Shown: positions 46,854-58,645 of the stretch, in pieces | Layout of the letters: each line of letters opens with the position of its first letter | Numbering within the stretch: position 1 is the stretch's first letter | Origin: Augochlora pura | Lineage: Eukaryota; Arthropoda; Insecta; Hymenoptera; Halictidae | Length of the DNA: 64,000 nt | Direction of reading: 5' to 3' | NCBI RefSeq assembly: GCF_028453695.1 | Contig: NC_135781.1 | Location: forward strand, 1,612,001 to 1,676,000 | Notes under the pieces: generated by a model | The model's database searches: none | What the model saw: only the letters and a program-made list of their open reading frames with translations | What the model was told of the DNA's origin: nothing | Translations under genes and position numbers: made by a program

Positions 46854-49800
46854 AACAATTTTAAAAACTTTCGATATATAACAATAAAAAATAGTTATAA
46901 AAAAAAATGTATCATCATAGCTAGGGACTATTACCATATTCTCTCTATAATAAATATATCTGTAACAAATAACAAAGGTTAGAAAATCGACAAAAATGCT
47001 TCCCTCCGTTAATAATAATAAACAATAATAAATAATAAAAAATAGTAAACAATGTTGAAATGTTCGAATAGTGGTTCAAAAAGAACTCCACGTCTCCGCA
47101 AACAGCTTTAGCGCGAAAATGAAACGAGTTTCAATTAGGTCGACGACTTTCCGTTTAACAGGTGTTGAAATCGCTGGATGTGTTGGGCACCGATGATATT
47201 TATCGGACGTTTATGTACACGATAAGTGAACAATTTAACGGCAGGTTTTATGGGATCGCTGTGACTCAGATCTCGTATCCTCTCGTTCATATCTCATACA
47301 CTGGCGCGCATAAAAATTTCATGATCGACTTTCGAACGAGTCGAGCAATCTGTACGCGTTTATTTGGATCGCGAGCATGAAATTGTCACAAAAATTAATT
47401 CTACCAGCATCTAAAGTACATAACAAACAAATAAATAAAAATGATAAATAAAATATTGCATAACAAAATTGCGCTAAAAATAAATAATAAAAAATGAACA
47501 TTGATCTCAAATGCAAAAAGATTTAAAAAATCGGTGAAAATCCTGTGAAAATCGGTAAAATCCACGAATTAAAATAAAAATCTGCCAAAAATATTTTTAA
47601 AAGCATTAACAAATAATCTTCTCTCCGTACAGCATCGTCAGAAAGCTGTGAAAGCTCTGAAAGCTCGGAGAAGTCAGAACACATTTAGCCCGCGAGAATT
47701 CGCCCGCGAGAATTCTCGCCGCGCGGCCATTCTCCCGATGATCTACGATCCCCGGCACTTTGTAAAACGTTTCGAGAATTTCGAACAGGTTTTTTCAACA
47801 GCAATGACGTACAGCCGTGGTTTCCGCCATAAGTCAAAAAACCCCTCGCGAAATAAAGTTCTGGATCGGCCTCGGCGCAACGGCCATTGGTATTCGACGG
47901 AAACACCGGCGTTAAATCGCGCGCCGCTGTCTATCAGATTTGTTGGTCGACCAGTCGCCGACGGACAAGCATTGGCCAAGAGAATTTTTCGATGAGCAAT
48001 CGCTTCGTCGAGCTCGTTTCTGCTCGTTTTTCCTGTCGGAAGGATGATTCTGTAGGAGAAGTTTGAAGGAAGCGTGAAAATGCGTCCATTCGATTCGAGA
48101 ACCATTTTTCAAGGATTCCTAGTTTTCCTTCCTAGATCTAGTTTCAATGATTGTAAAATGCATGAGCCATGAGCCTGAATGTTTATGTTTAATTATAATT
48201 TGTTAAGGTTAATTGTTGGGTAGTCGATAATTTTTAGAATTAATTTTTGGGACTTTTTGGGGTTTCTGAAAGTTTTTTACGATTTTTTACGATTTTCTAG
48301 AGATGTGTACAGTTGTTTATAATTTTTTACAATTTTCTAGAGCTCTATAGAGTTGTCTGGAGCTTTTCACAATTCTCTACAGTTGTTCACAATTCGATCC
48401 CCGAACGGTCGCGTTCCTCGCGATGGAAAGGAGTTTCGAGGGGAAAAACGAGCTCGCCGTGAAATCGCGGTGAAATCGGGGAGTGAAACGGTGGCGGCTG
48501 TGTCCCCCACTCCCCGCTGAAAGTACTCTCTCTCTCTCTCTTTCTCGATTTTCTATGATTTTATGGAAACTAAAGCACGGTAAATTTGTCCGGCGACGCT
48601 TCGCGCGAACCTTTTCTTGCGGACTCATGAATATGCAGCTAAGTGGCACGGACACCCGCAATCTAATCGCGGGGAACATCGTGAACCGCTATTATGAACT
48701 GCCACGACGCCGGTGTTTACCGCGCGAATTATCATTCGCTGGGAGCAGAACCCTAAGCATCGCTTTCGGGGTAATATTGGAATGTTCGACGCGGACGTAT
48801 TTACGCCGGTTTTAACGCTTCGCTTACGGAGCCATTTTAAGTGGAAATGAAAAATATTTGTTGAGACTTGTAGTGATATATTATAGTGATATAACCATAT
48901 AATATAGTATTATATTATTTGCCATGATTTTTCAAAGAATCGACTGTCGAATTTGGCCAAACATTATCCAAGATCGTTCTGTGCTACAATTTTGCTCAAA
49001 ATTACTAAACAGAACAATAACTAAAATACCATAAAATAACATTATAACATTAAATTTTGTTAAATCAATTACTTTGATTTTTGAGGCAATTTCAAGGGTT
49101 GATTTCCGGCATTAAACGCGCGAATCACACCAACGGATCGCTTTCTAGTTTTCCTTGTTACCGCATCGAAAGGCGTGGCTCGTCCTAGCGACGTTTAATT
49201 CCGTTCGATCGCGTTTCCGTTTTCGCGGCGCCGGATCCTTAATCGATGGTATCGAGAAAGATCTCCACACCGGGGGAGAGAGTAAATCTTGGCGCAACAA
49301 AGGAATCCGTTTCGTTGTACAGCCGCCGCCGGTATTCGCGGGAGAATTCGAGTAGTCCGCGATAGACTGATTTATGAGCTCGTAAGCGAAACAGCGGAGC
49401 GAAGGATTCCGCGACGATCTCTCGGGGATCCGAAACGAATTGCTACGTCGATCCTGGACACTCTGATTCCCCGTGTCGTGGATTATTAACATTAGGTTGT
49501 CCTATAACACCACCAAATTAAAGGAAAAAGTCCACACTTTCAGCCGATATATTAAGAAAAATATATCAAACAAAACTTGGTATATAACAAATTCCAATGC
49601 TAAACCTTGACAAGCGATTTCTCTATCCAACAAAAAGGAAAAAGAAAAAAACGGAAAAATCGCAGTTTCTTTAACATAATTTCACATTATTATTATACAA
49701 ATCGATTCGTCCGACCTTCCTCTATGAAAAGTTATACAAGCACCTCGGTGAAAAATTGATCAGTACAGAAGATACGATTTTTATTCGGTGCCGCGAGGTC

Positions 49801-49920
49801 GAGCTCTCGCGAGAGCGCGCAACGACACCCCCCTTTTGTCTGGCATTGAACGCGCGTCGTTGCCCGATGGAATGGAAAACGAGGTTTCAGACACAACATT
49901 CTTGAAACCGCCGAAAGAAG
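46854..49920. other. No gene recognised
   Basis: AT-rich DNA to 47080. CpG-containing DNA at 47640-48110 is open in several frames but has no domain. AGTTGTTTATAATTTTTTAC-like repeats lie at 48250-48390, a CT run at 48527-48546, CpG-rich DNA at 48560-48840 and 49100-49480, and AT-rich DNA to 49780. Confidence 0.45.
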
Positions 49921-49973
49921 TTCAAGTGCATCTCTCTCTCTCTCTCTCTCTCAGCTCGAGCAGAGGTAAACAA

Positions 49974-49988
49974 CCCCCCCCCCCCCCC
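49974..49988. repeat. Poly-C run, 15 bases
   Basis: Follows a CT run at 49930-49953. The CpG-rich block to 50460 carries many chance Pro/Arg/Ala frames. Confidence 0.95.
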
Positions 49989-50454
49989 TCCAGCACCGGT
50001 TCACCCTTCAACCGCTTTGTCTTTTCCCCACTGTTTCAATTATTCGCTTTCGTCGTCGTCGTCCCCCCTCCTCCCCCTCGGTTCCGCGTCGCGATGCACT
50101 CTCCGCCCTTCCACGGTCGCCGCTGGCATCGTCGCCGCGGGGAAGAGGGGGTCGCGGCAGAGGAGGGGGCGCGGAACGGTTCGCAGGCGGGCGCCCGCAC
50201 AGAGGGACAAAGAGACGAAAGCGTGGCAGCCACCAGTGGCCCACTTACCTCCGAGGCCTGCGTTTGAAGCCCTTAACGCCACGAGGACCTCTCTCTCTCT
50301 CCCTCCGGCCGAGCGAGGCCCCCGCGGATAAACTGCCTGCGCGACGTGTCCCGCGCCCGCTGAAACTCGCCTCCATCGATGAACCCCGGCCGCGGTTGAC
50401 GGATCGCCGTTGCGCTTTACGAGTCCCAACAAAAAAGTTGAAAATCTCCTTTCA

Positions 50455-50585
50455 ACCTTGAAATCCATAAAGGCTAGATTAAAACGAAGATTTTAACTTT
50501 TGATTTAAAAAAAAAACTGCGTCGCCCTACGACAATTCTTCGCTTAGTTGTAAACAATCGAAGTTGACCAATTTCAGCGATCCAT
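50455..50585. repeat. Family A fragment
   Basis: The modules AACTTTTGATTTAAAAAAAA, CGCCCTACGACAATTCTTCG and AATCGAAGTTGACCAATTTC match the distal end of the family. Confidence 0.6.
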
Positions 50586-51034
50586 TAAATAGCACATTCT
50601 ATACATTATAATGCATACAGTATCATACTATCTGTAGCATAGGATCCACATAATATACTCAAAATACTGTATTACACAAATATTAAAACTCTCGCAATGT
50701 GATCTACGTAATTGTATATTAATAATTATATATAATTAATATAATATAAAACGCATGATGGGGATTGTCTTCGCGCTTTACGAGTCCCGCGATTCACCAA
50801 CCCCTTCGACTATTGTCTCCGAAGGTATCAAGTGACCCGAGAAGACCCGCGCGGTCGAGGTCAAGAGGTTAAGACGCGTGGACAATAAACTTGCAACGGG
50901 ACAATGTCAAGCTGCGATCCCCGGGTCTCTTGCATCGATCAGGTTTCGAGGGTAGCGACGCGTATGATTGGGATAACATTGATTATAGCAAGGGTTGCGG
51001 GCAATTCATTTTTACGCGTCGTGTACGCTGTGTC

Positions 51035-51230
51035 CTAACATTATTATTATTATTATTATTATATCATTGTTACTATCAATATTAATATTATTAACGTTAT
51101 ACTAATATTATTATTTTATATATTACTTATACCCTTCTCATTCATGTATATTATTTAATATAGATTGTTGATATTATTCTTATTCTCATTATTATTATTA
51201 TTATTATTTGTATTATTATATAGACATATA
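51035..51230. repeat. ATT trinucleotide region
   Basis: (ATT)n at 51038-51064 and 51186-51212 within AT-rich sequence. Confidence 0.9.
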
Positions 51231-51639
51231 TCTATTTATTTATTTATCACATACATTTTGTACACACTGTAAATTTTCTATAATCACAAGCAATCTTAAT
51301 CCTAATCTTTTTGCAACCTATAAAAAATTATTTAAACATTATTCTAGAACCGACGTCGGGCTATACTGACGTTTAAAAAAAAGAGAGGAGGAGAGAGATG
51401 CTCGCCGTTGTAATTTTAAAGTTCGTCGACGGAGCGGAAAGTTGGCGGTGGATCCGGTGACGTGCCCGGCAACAGCAAAACTGTCTTTTGCCGGGGGGAT
51501 ACTAATCCGCGGGCATTATGTGAAAAAATATACGCACTCGGACGGAGTTTTACGAGCGGCCCGCGCGTTTACGTCGAAGTTCGCGACGCCCATCGGCTAT
51601 GAACCCGCGGGAGACCTCGTCTCTTTATTGTCCGCGACG

Positions 51640-52083
51640 AAAACTTTTTCGTCTTTCTTCCCCTTTTTTCCATTTTCTCTCCTTCCCCCCCCCCTTTTTC
51701 CATTTTCCCTTCTTTCCCCTTTTTTCTCTCTACCTCTATTTTCTGCATTTCTGATCTCTCTCTTTATTCTCTCTTGCTCTATTCTCTCTCTCTCGCTCTA
51801 TTCTCTCTCTTTCTGCTCTCTCTATTCTCTATTTTCTCTTGCTCTATTCTCTCTCGCTCTATTTTCTCTCTCCCTCTCTCTATTCTCTTGCTCTATCCTC
51901 TCTCGCTCTGTTATCTCACATTCTATTATCTCTCGCTCTATTCTATCTTGCTCTATAATCTCTCTTTCTATACTTCTCGCTCTATTTTCTCTCTTTCTAT
52001 ACTTCTCACTCTATTTTCTCTCTTTCTATACTTCTCGCTCTATTCTCTCGCTCTTCACTCCCTTGTCTCTCCCCTCCCCCCCT
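51640..52083. repeat. CT-rich tract with TCTATT units
   Basis: A long pyrimidine tract on the + strand, with units CTCTCGCTCTATTCTCTC and CTTTCTATACTTCTCGCTCT. Ser/Leu frames of up to 240 codons through it are artefacts. Confidence 0.95.
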
Positions 52084-52244
52084 TTTCACCACCAAGTCTC
52101 CAAAGTTTCAACGACTCCGTTTTTTCCGGGGCTCCGCGTCAGCCCCGAACCGATTCCCTCTTAACAAAAGTCTCATTGTACAGCTCCCCTTGCATAAATT
52201 CATTAGACCGCAACTTCGCCGGGCGCGCGATAACGTTCGCTCCA

Positions 52245-52330
52245 CCCCCCCCCCCCCCCCCCCCTCCAACATTCCCCCTCCCCGCCCCCCCCCGGGCCCC
52301 CGCCCCCCCCCCCCCCCCCCCCCCCCCCCC
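52245..52330. repeat. C-rich block with runs of 20 and 28 C
   Basis: C20 at 52245-52264, a mixed C-rich middle including CCCGGG, and C28 at 52303-52330. The minus strand could form G-quadruplexes. Homopolymer length may be uncertain in the assembly. Confidence 0.95.
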
Positions 52331-52593
52331 ATAAATTGAATCTTCCCGATTGCGACCGGTCCGGGGACCCGCGGACTCTAGCGATCTGCATTTCAAAATT
52401 AAAAGTACGCCGGCCGTCCGAGTCGCGTCGCGTTTCCGTCGACCGCGCGCGAAATCGGATCGCACCCTTTTCAGCCGTCCGCCGCGAAGCTTCTTTGACA
52501 GTTGTTCGCGCGGACATCCGGAAACGGACGTCTACTTCGAGCCGCAAAAAAAAAACGCCTCGACGACGACGACGTTGGTTTTTTTTCTTTTAT

Positions 52594-52894
52594 TTAACCC
52601 CTTGGCGTACTTTGACGTGTCCGACTCGCGATGGTAATTATTAGTAACAAATAATTAAGTAAAAAATAATTAAATATGGATGTCATTCTGTTCTTTAAAA
52701 TCGGAATAAAATCCTAATCCCTTGTTATTAATATTTAAGGATTAAAGTAAATTCGGGAGTAAACATTAATGTTCTGTACCTTCGAAGAAATTGTGCCATG
52801 AAATGTCCCTTGAAAAAGTCCTAATTTTTTCTTAACTCCTGTTTTTTAATTTTTTTTTAATTCCTGTGAAGGAAATGGTGCGTCAAGGGGTTAA
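52594..52894. mobile_element. TTAA/CCC-ended miniature element, copy 4
   Basis: The 301-base unit starts TTAACCCCTTGGCG and ends CGTCAAGGGGTTAA; 13 of 14 terminal positions match inverted. The interior is AT-rich and noncoding. Confidence 0.7.
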
Positions 52895-53464
52895 TTACCT
52901 GGCGATCGTATCGATGACTCTTTTATTTGACGAATCGATGAGAGTCGCGTTTTTGGATTTTACAGTGTTTTTTAACAGCACGGTTATTATTCTTTAACAG
53001 CTCGGTTAACGATAATTGGCGATGGCTGCGGGCAACGATTGACACCTGCAGCTACGTTTATCGATCTTCTTCAACGGTTTTTGATAACTTGACTTGTTGG
53101 AATCGTTTCTGACGGGACAACTACTACCGGTTCGAATCGATCACTGGAAATTAAGTAGTCGAACCGACCGTCATCCATCATCGTATTTGTAGCTCGAAAC
53201 GGGAGGGATGGGGGAGCAACCCTTCCGGCTTTAAAAGTGCAGTGGGTTGTTGGAAGGTTTACCCCGGCGAAGGGGATATTGTTTTTTTTTTAGGTTATAT
53301 TGTTTATTTTTTGGGGTGGCGAGGTTTGTTCTGTTGAGGGCTGTTTTTGTTGTAAATAATATTCAATTATTATTGCTATTTGAGATTTGAGGAAATCAGA
53401 AATAAAGAATTTGATGGAATTTTTTATATAGTTTAGTAATTATGAATATGTAAAGTTGAGAGTT

Positions 53465-53605
53465 TTGCATTCAATATGCAATATTTCATATTCAATATTT
53501 AATTTTGAATACTGATAATTCAATATTTAATATTCAATATTCAATATTCAATCTGCCATCTGCAATATTCAATATTCAATATTTAATATTCAATATTCAA
53601 TAAGT
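53465..53605. repeat. AATATTC satellite, inverse of the 22930 and 24945 repeats
   Basis: Runs of AATATTCAATATTCAATATT, with AAGTGCTG at the end, the complement of the TATTGAA family. Confidence 0.9.
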
Positions 53606-53950
53606 GCTGCGGTTCTCTAATTTTTCAATTTGCGATTGTTAAGATCGTGATAGCACGTTTCTAGGTTATTTGATCAATATAGGACATCAATACGATATAC
53701 AAATAGGTGGCAGACCATGGTCAAACACCACCGAAACCTGACCAACCGAAAGATCAACCACAGCCCGCAACACCATCCCCCGTTATTCTCTAATAGAGAG
53801 ATGTTTAAGGTATTATGTACACTAAGGGTTGCTACGAACAATATTACACAGAATCTCACCGATCTCCCTAGTCAGTCTGCGAAAATTAGTATAAAATGGA
53901 TTTAGCTTTTAGAGGTTATATTTCCGATAAAATCTAGGTAAAAAATTTTT

Positions 53951-54078
53951 TTCTCTTCAATATTTTTCTATTTAAATATTTCCTCTTCAATATTTTTCTA
54001 TTTAAATATTTCCTCTTCAATATTTTTCTATATAAATATTTTCTCTTCAATATATTTCTATTTAAATATTTTCTATTA
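53951..54078. repeat. 30-base minisatellite, about four copies
   Basis: Exact 30-base period built from CTCTTCAATATTTTTCTA and TTTAAATATTTC. Confidence 0.95.
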
Positions 54079-54418
54079 AATATTCTCTAAAACAATCGTC
54101 GCACGTTTTTCGTCTAAAATCACACGACAAAACCACGTGAGAAAAATCCTCCTCTCTCAAAAATGGGATACCAAAAGGTATGGTAAACTCTGCAAGAAAT
54201 CGGCCGCCGATTAATACAGATCAAAATTCTCGTCGGACAGAGCGCAATCGATTCCCGGAGGCGGTCTACTGGTATAAAGAATCCGTCGAAAGAATCGAAG
54301 CCAAGCGCGAAAATAGATCCCGGGGGCCGTGTCGGGCAACGCTCAAGCAGCTCGCGGAGAGAGAAAATTTCGTTTCGCGATCATCGGATGAAAGCAATCA
54401 CTCTTCGAATCCATCAAA

Positions 54419-54470
54419 GCGGGCGGTGGTGGTGGTGATGGTGGTGGTAGTGGTGGTGGTGGTGGTGGCC
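54419..54470. repeat. GGT trinucleotide tract
   Basis: (GGT)n with GAT and AGT interruptions, which gives Val or Pro runs in chance frames. Confidence 0.9.
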
Positions 54471-54984
54471 GAACTACCGGGGCGAACGATTCCGATTGGC
54501 AACTAAAACGCGGCATCTGTCGAGAGGGTCTTACGCGGATTCGATCGGTCCAGCGCGTGGCTTTTCGATCAATCATTGCTTTCTGAACGGAAAACTGGTA
54601 TAGCGGCGGTGGCGGCGAGTGCCAAATCCAACGTGATCAAGTTACTCGCGGACTTTTACTAGGATGTTTGAACACTTTACAGAAAGGCAGACTATGAATC
54701 GGCTTTTTAATGGTTATGCTGGTGTGGGAATCGGTTTTCGGGTTAATAAATGATTTGGTGTTTGTTATTGAGTGACTATATTTATTGTAATTTGTAATTT
54801 ATGAAAATTTTATAATAATGTCTAGAATATCTATAATAATCTATGATCTACAAAAATGTTATAATGATATCTATAATATCTATAGTAATAATTAAATAAA
54901 TTTAAAAACCTGATAAAACGCAGAGACATCAAATATCGAAGAAATTCCCCCGAAAGAGTACCTCCGCATTTTCGGCTCTCATTT

Positions 54985-55150
54985 CAACAAAAAAACATCT
55001 CCGAATAAAAATAAAAATACTGTCAAAGAACACAGACTTTCCTCTTTAAAACAAGCCAAGTCTCATCTCTCTACGATCTTTTCCAACAAAGTTACGCAAT
55101 TTCAAACATCGACAAGTTTCGATCTCCATTTTTCCATCCCTTAACTTCGC
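54985..55150. repeat. Family A fragment
   Basis: The modules AATACTGTCAAAGAACACAG, TTTCCTCTTTAAAAC, ACGATCTTTTCCAACAAAGT and CGACAAGTTTCGATC resemble degenerate parts of the family. Confidence 0.45.
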
Positions 55151-55550
55151 TCACTTTTTCTCTAAAAAAGTGATCGATATCATAAAAAAATCCTCGAATT
55201 AGGCGACTTTATTGTCCACACTACAGCTTCTCCAATACGTAGTCAAATCCCATGGGAGTATCCGACGGTGTACGATACGGGGGTGTCGAGCGTTTCATCT
55301 TCGTTAAGCGACGCTCGAATCGGTAACGCCCCGCTGTCCTTCCTTTTCTCTTCGAAACAGAACCCTGTCGAACGAAACGGTGGCATGGAGCAGCGATGGC
55401 GGGGTGGAGGGGGGGAAGGGTTGGCCGGATCCGCAGAACCGCAACACAGCGTGCCCAAATGATCCAGAAACCGGGATCGCGTGGAAAAGCTGAGGGGCGT
55501 CGCGTTTAGATTTACGCGACGTTCACGGCGTCGCGGTCGGCTTTAAGCTC

Positions 55551-55858
55551 TCTCAATCTCTCTCCCCCGCTCTCTCAGTTATCCCTCTCTCAGTCTCTCT
55601 CTCTCTCTCCCTTTCTCTCTCTCCCTTTCTCTCTCTCGCTCTCTCTTTCTTTCTCTTTCTCTCTCTCTCTCTTTCTCTAGCTCTCTCGCTCTCTCTCTCT
55701 CTATTTATCTCTCTCCCTCTCTTAGTCTCCAGCTCTCTCTCTCTCTATTTATCTCTCTCCCTCTCTTAGTCTCCAGCTCTCTCTCTCCCTCTTCCTCTCT
55801 CTCTGTCTCTATTTATCTATATATCTATCTCTCTCTTTCTCTCTTTCTCTCGCTCGCT
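55551..55858. repeat. CT tract with internal duplication
   Basis: CT-rich DNA. A block containing CTATTTATCTCTCTCCCTCT and TTAGTCTCCAGCTCTCTC occurs twice, at about 55701-55740 and 55745-55785. Confidence 0.95.
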
Positions 55859-57395
55859 CTCCGTTACCGGCGAGAGTAACAATAATCTCTCGATCGTGTG
55901 CGGCCGTGTTTAACGAGCCACCAGATTTACCGTGGATACCGGAAGCAGGCGCCGCGCCGCTCCTGACATTGTACTTGACAATCGTGACGGGCGGGCCGCG
56001 ATTAAACCGCCGCCGCGTGGCAGTTTACGCTCGCGGAAATCCATTCTTAGATAACTTCAATCCGAGTACGTAAACTCCGGCGTACCACGGCAGCCGGCTG
56101 CTACTGCTACTCGCTGCTCTGCTCGCTGCTCTGCCGCTACGGCGGATCGCTGAACTTTTCTTTCGCGCTGACGACAACGGAGCGGTTCTATACGCCGTCA
56201 CGGAGAAAATCCACGGATGATGATGCTGCGCGCACACGTTTCTAATGGTTTTTTTTCACTTTTTTTTTCGTTTTAAACATAACAAAAAATAATTAAAAAT
56301 AAATAAAATAAATAAATAAATAAATAAATAAAAAATAAATAACCGAAACATAATTCAAAGAAAAATTAATCAATAAACCCTTCCTCCCCTATAACTAATA
56401 ATTTTATTCAACACTTATGGTTTTTCTTTTTAATTTGGATTTTATCCTAAAATGTTAATTGAACGAACTCACTGAACGAGCTGACAATATGATCGTCGGC
56501 CAACTACAAATATCCTCTCCCCCCCCCCCCCCCATCTTTCCAGGCATTGCAAACATAAAATTAACAATATATTTATCACGGGAATAATCGTTAATACCGC
56601 AAATACCTGTTCCACTCTATCGACAGACCGAGCGGCGATTAATTTACAACGAAAATATAACGTTAACTGTTCTATATACAATATATGTATGTATATGTAT
56701 ATTGTAGTTATATCGTTGTTCTCTGAATTTACATGTTGCAATCGATTGTTTATATTGCGCCGTGAATCGTTCGTTAGGCGATTTCCAGTGTATTTGTCTA
56801 TCAGCGAAAGGTATTTCATCGAACGCGAGAGTTCGGCTCGAATTTAACGCGGCGTTTCCATCCCTCTTGCATAGGCGCAGCCACCCCCCTTTAGGATGGG
56901 AGGGAGCGATATCAATTCATCAGAAATAATTGAAAGCCTATTTTCTTTCCGTCTGTTAACGAATCCGCGTTCGACGAGCCCCGTTATCCGAGTGTCACGA
57001 GATTCCACGGTCCCGCGGGTTGCCGATTAAATCAGCGAAAGGCGAAATCGATTAGCCCACTCGAATGCCGTCTCTTTAAGGGGCTCGGAACGAATCATTA
57101 AATAACAACGGCGCCGCGTCGAATCGAGGGTTATTTTACTTCGAAACGCGATGCTTTGGAAAACCTCTTTTAATTATGTTTCGAGGAAACGCGGATATTT
57201 TTGGCGGAAATAATTAATTTTATTTCTTGACTTTTTAATTCTTTATTTCTTGACTTTTTAATTCTTTAGTTCTTGACAATTTTAATTGTTTAATTCTTGA
57301 CTTTTTCATTTTTTTATTTTTGATTTTTTTAATCTCTTAATTCTTTAATTCTTGACGTTTTAATTTTTTAATTCTTTAATTCTGTAGACTGCAAT
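55859..57395. other. No gene recognised
   Basis: CpG-rich DNA at 55860-56240, AAATAAAT repeats at 56295-56340, C15 at 56519-56533 and CpG-rich DNA at 56820-57190. A roughly 22-base TTGACTTTTTAATTCTTTA minisatellite lies at 57225-57390. Confidence 0.5.
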
Positions 57396-57399
57396 GGTT

Positions 57400-57550
57400 A
57401 CTGTAAGCCTTAAATCGAATAACGCCATCTCATAGTAGAGTTTCCAGGCTTTAATTTAAAGAAAGAATCATCATCCTACAATAATTTCCCACTGACTTAT
57501 CATCGCCCAAAGTTAGCCAAATTTCACCCAAAATTCTACGCTTTCTACAC
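57400..57550. repeat. Family A fragment
   Basis: CATAGTAGAGTTTCCAGGCT, AATCATCATCCTACAATAAT and CCCAAAGTTAGCCAAATTTC match the distal module of the copies at 28040 and 36950. Confidence 0.75.
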
Positions 57551-58374
57551 CCTATTTTATGCCTCCACATCTCACTAATTTATTCACCGTACTTGATATA
57601 TTTATTTATCGAATTTTATTAATTTACTTTATAAAAACAATACACGCTAAATTAACTCGTCAGTCGTATTACCATAAAGAAACAATACGCGTAAAATGTT
57701 TCGCGGTGCGCGGAAGCGATCGTGGATGGGAGTCGCTCGAAATCGACTTTTCTTGTCGGATTACCAACAATTCGTGAACGCGAAGTCGATACAATGTTAT
57801 CCCGGCCTTATCAGAATGCGCATATTAACAGCGACGTTCCCCGTACAGGGACTGTCGATTCGCGTTTGGCATTATCGAGACATTATATACGTATACAGGG
57901 GGCATAATGATGAGTCCGCTGAAGCGTGTGCGCATGGATTTGCCTTCGCGTGTGTATGCTCGAATGCCGGGAGGGATGCACAACATCTGTCCAAGCGAAT
58001 ATGGATGCCGCGAGTCGGGGAAGGGGGTGGGGGTGGGGGGTGCTTGGTCTTTTTGTGCCGCGGCGCTTGTCTCGCCCGATATTCTTCCTCGTGTCGCGAA
58101 CTGCGAACCGAACATCTTTTTCGCCGTAAAAAAAAAGAATACTTCTCATTGTTCGAAATTATGCAAATCGATGCATCGACGACCATTTTTCTCGATTATA
58201 TTATTATCGATTGTATAATGTTTAAAACCAGACATTTTATAGATATACTGTGTATTTTATTTCATTACATGTTTATTGTTGCTTTAAACTAAATATATTT
58301 ATAAAAAATATTTGAAGTAATAATAATATATATTTATAGGTAAAATTTAATAATTATACTATAACTTACTTATA

Positions 58375-58605
58375 ATATAATAATAATACAATATAATATA
58401 GTATAGTATAGTATAGCATAGTATAGCATAGTATAATATAATATAGTATAGCATAGTATAGCATAGTATAATATAATATAGTATAGCATAGTGTAGCATA
58501 ATTTAGTATAGTATAGCTGGTGTAGCATAGTATAGCATAATTTGGTATAGTGTAGTGTAGTATAGAATAGTACAGTATTTTATAGCACAGCACACTAAAG
58601 TATAG

Positions 58606-58638
<33 letters not shown>

Positions 58639-58645
58639 GCTCAGC
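58375..58645. repeat. TATAG/CATAG pentamer array plus (TAA)n
   Basis: The same degenerate pentamer as at 38395-38600, ending in (TAA)n at about 58606-58637. Confidence 0.95.

Noticed and set aside
47160..47380. Acceptor-like TTTAACAG followed by an open frame, considered as the next nAChR exon
   Set aside because: The translation after the AG lacks the EWND and YGGVKDLR-type residues expected in that exon.
49497..49515. TTAGGTTGTCC, resembling a mariner terminal sequence
   Set aside because: No opposite inverted end or transposase remnant was found.
51442..52164. 240-codon + strand frame, the longest in the window
   Set aside because: Most of it is a pyrimidine-rich tract giving Ser/Leu/Phe runs; no domain and no splice or codon signal.
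53130..53150. GGTTCGAATC, resembling a tRNA B box
   Set aside because: No A box or cloverleaf arms at the right distance.
57696..58292. 198-codon + strand frame
   Set aside because: Several frames of the same CpG-rich segment are open on both strands, it includes a G-rich run and AT-rich tail, and no motif is recognisable.
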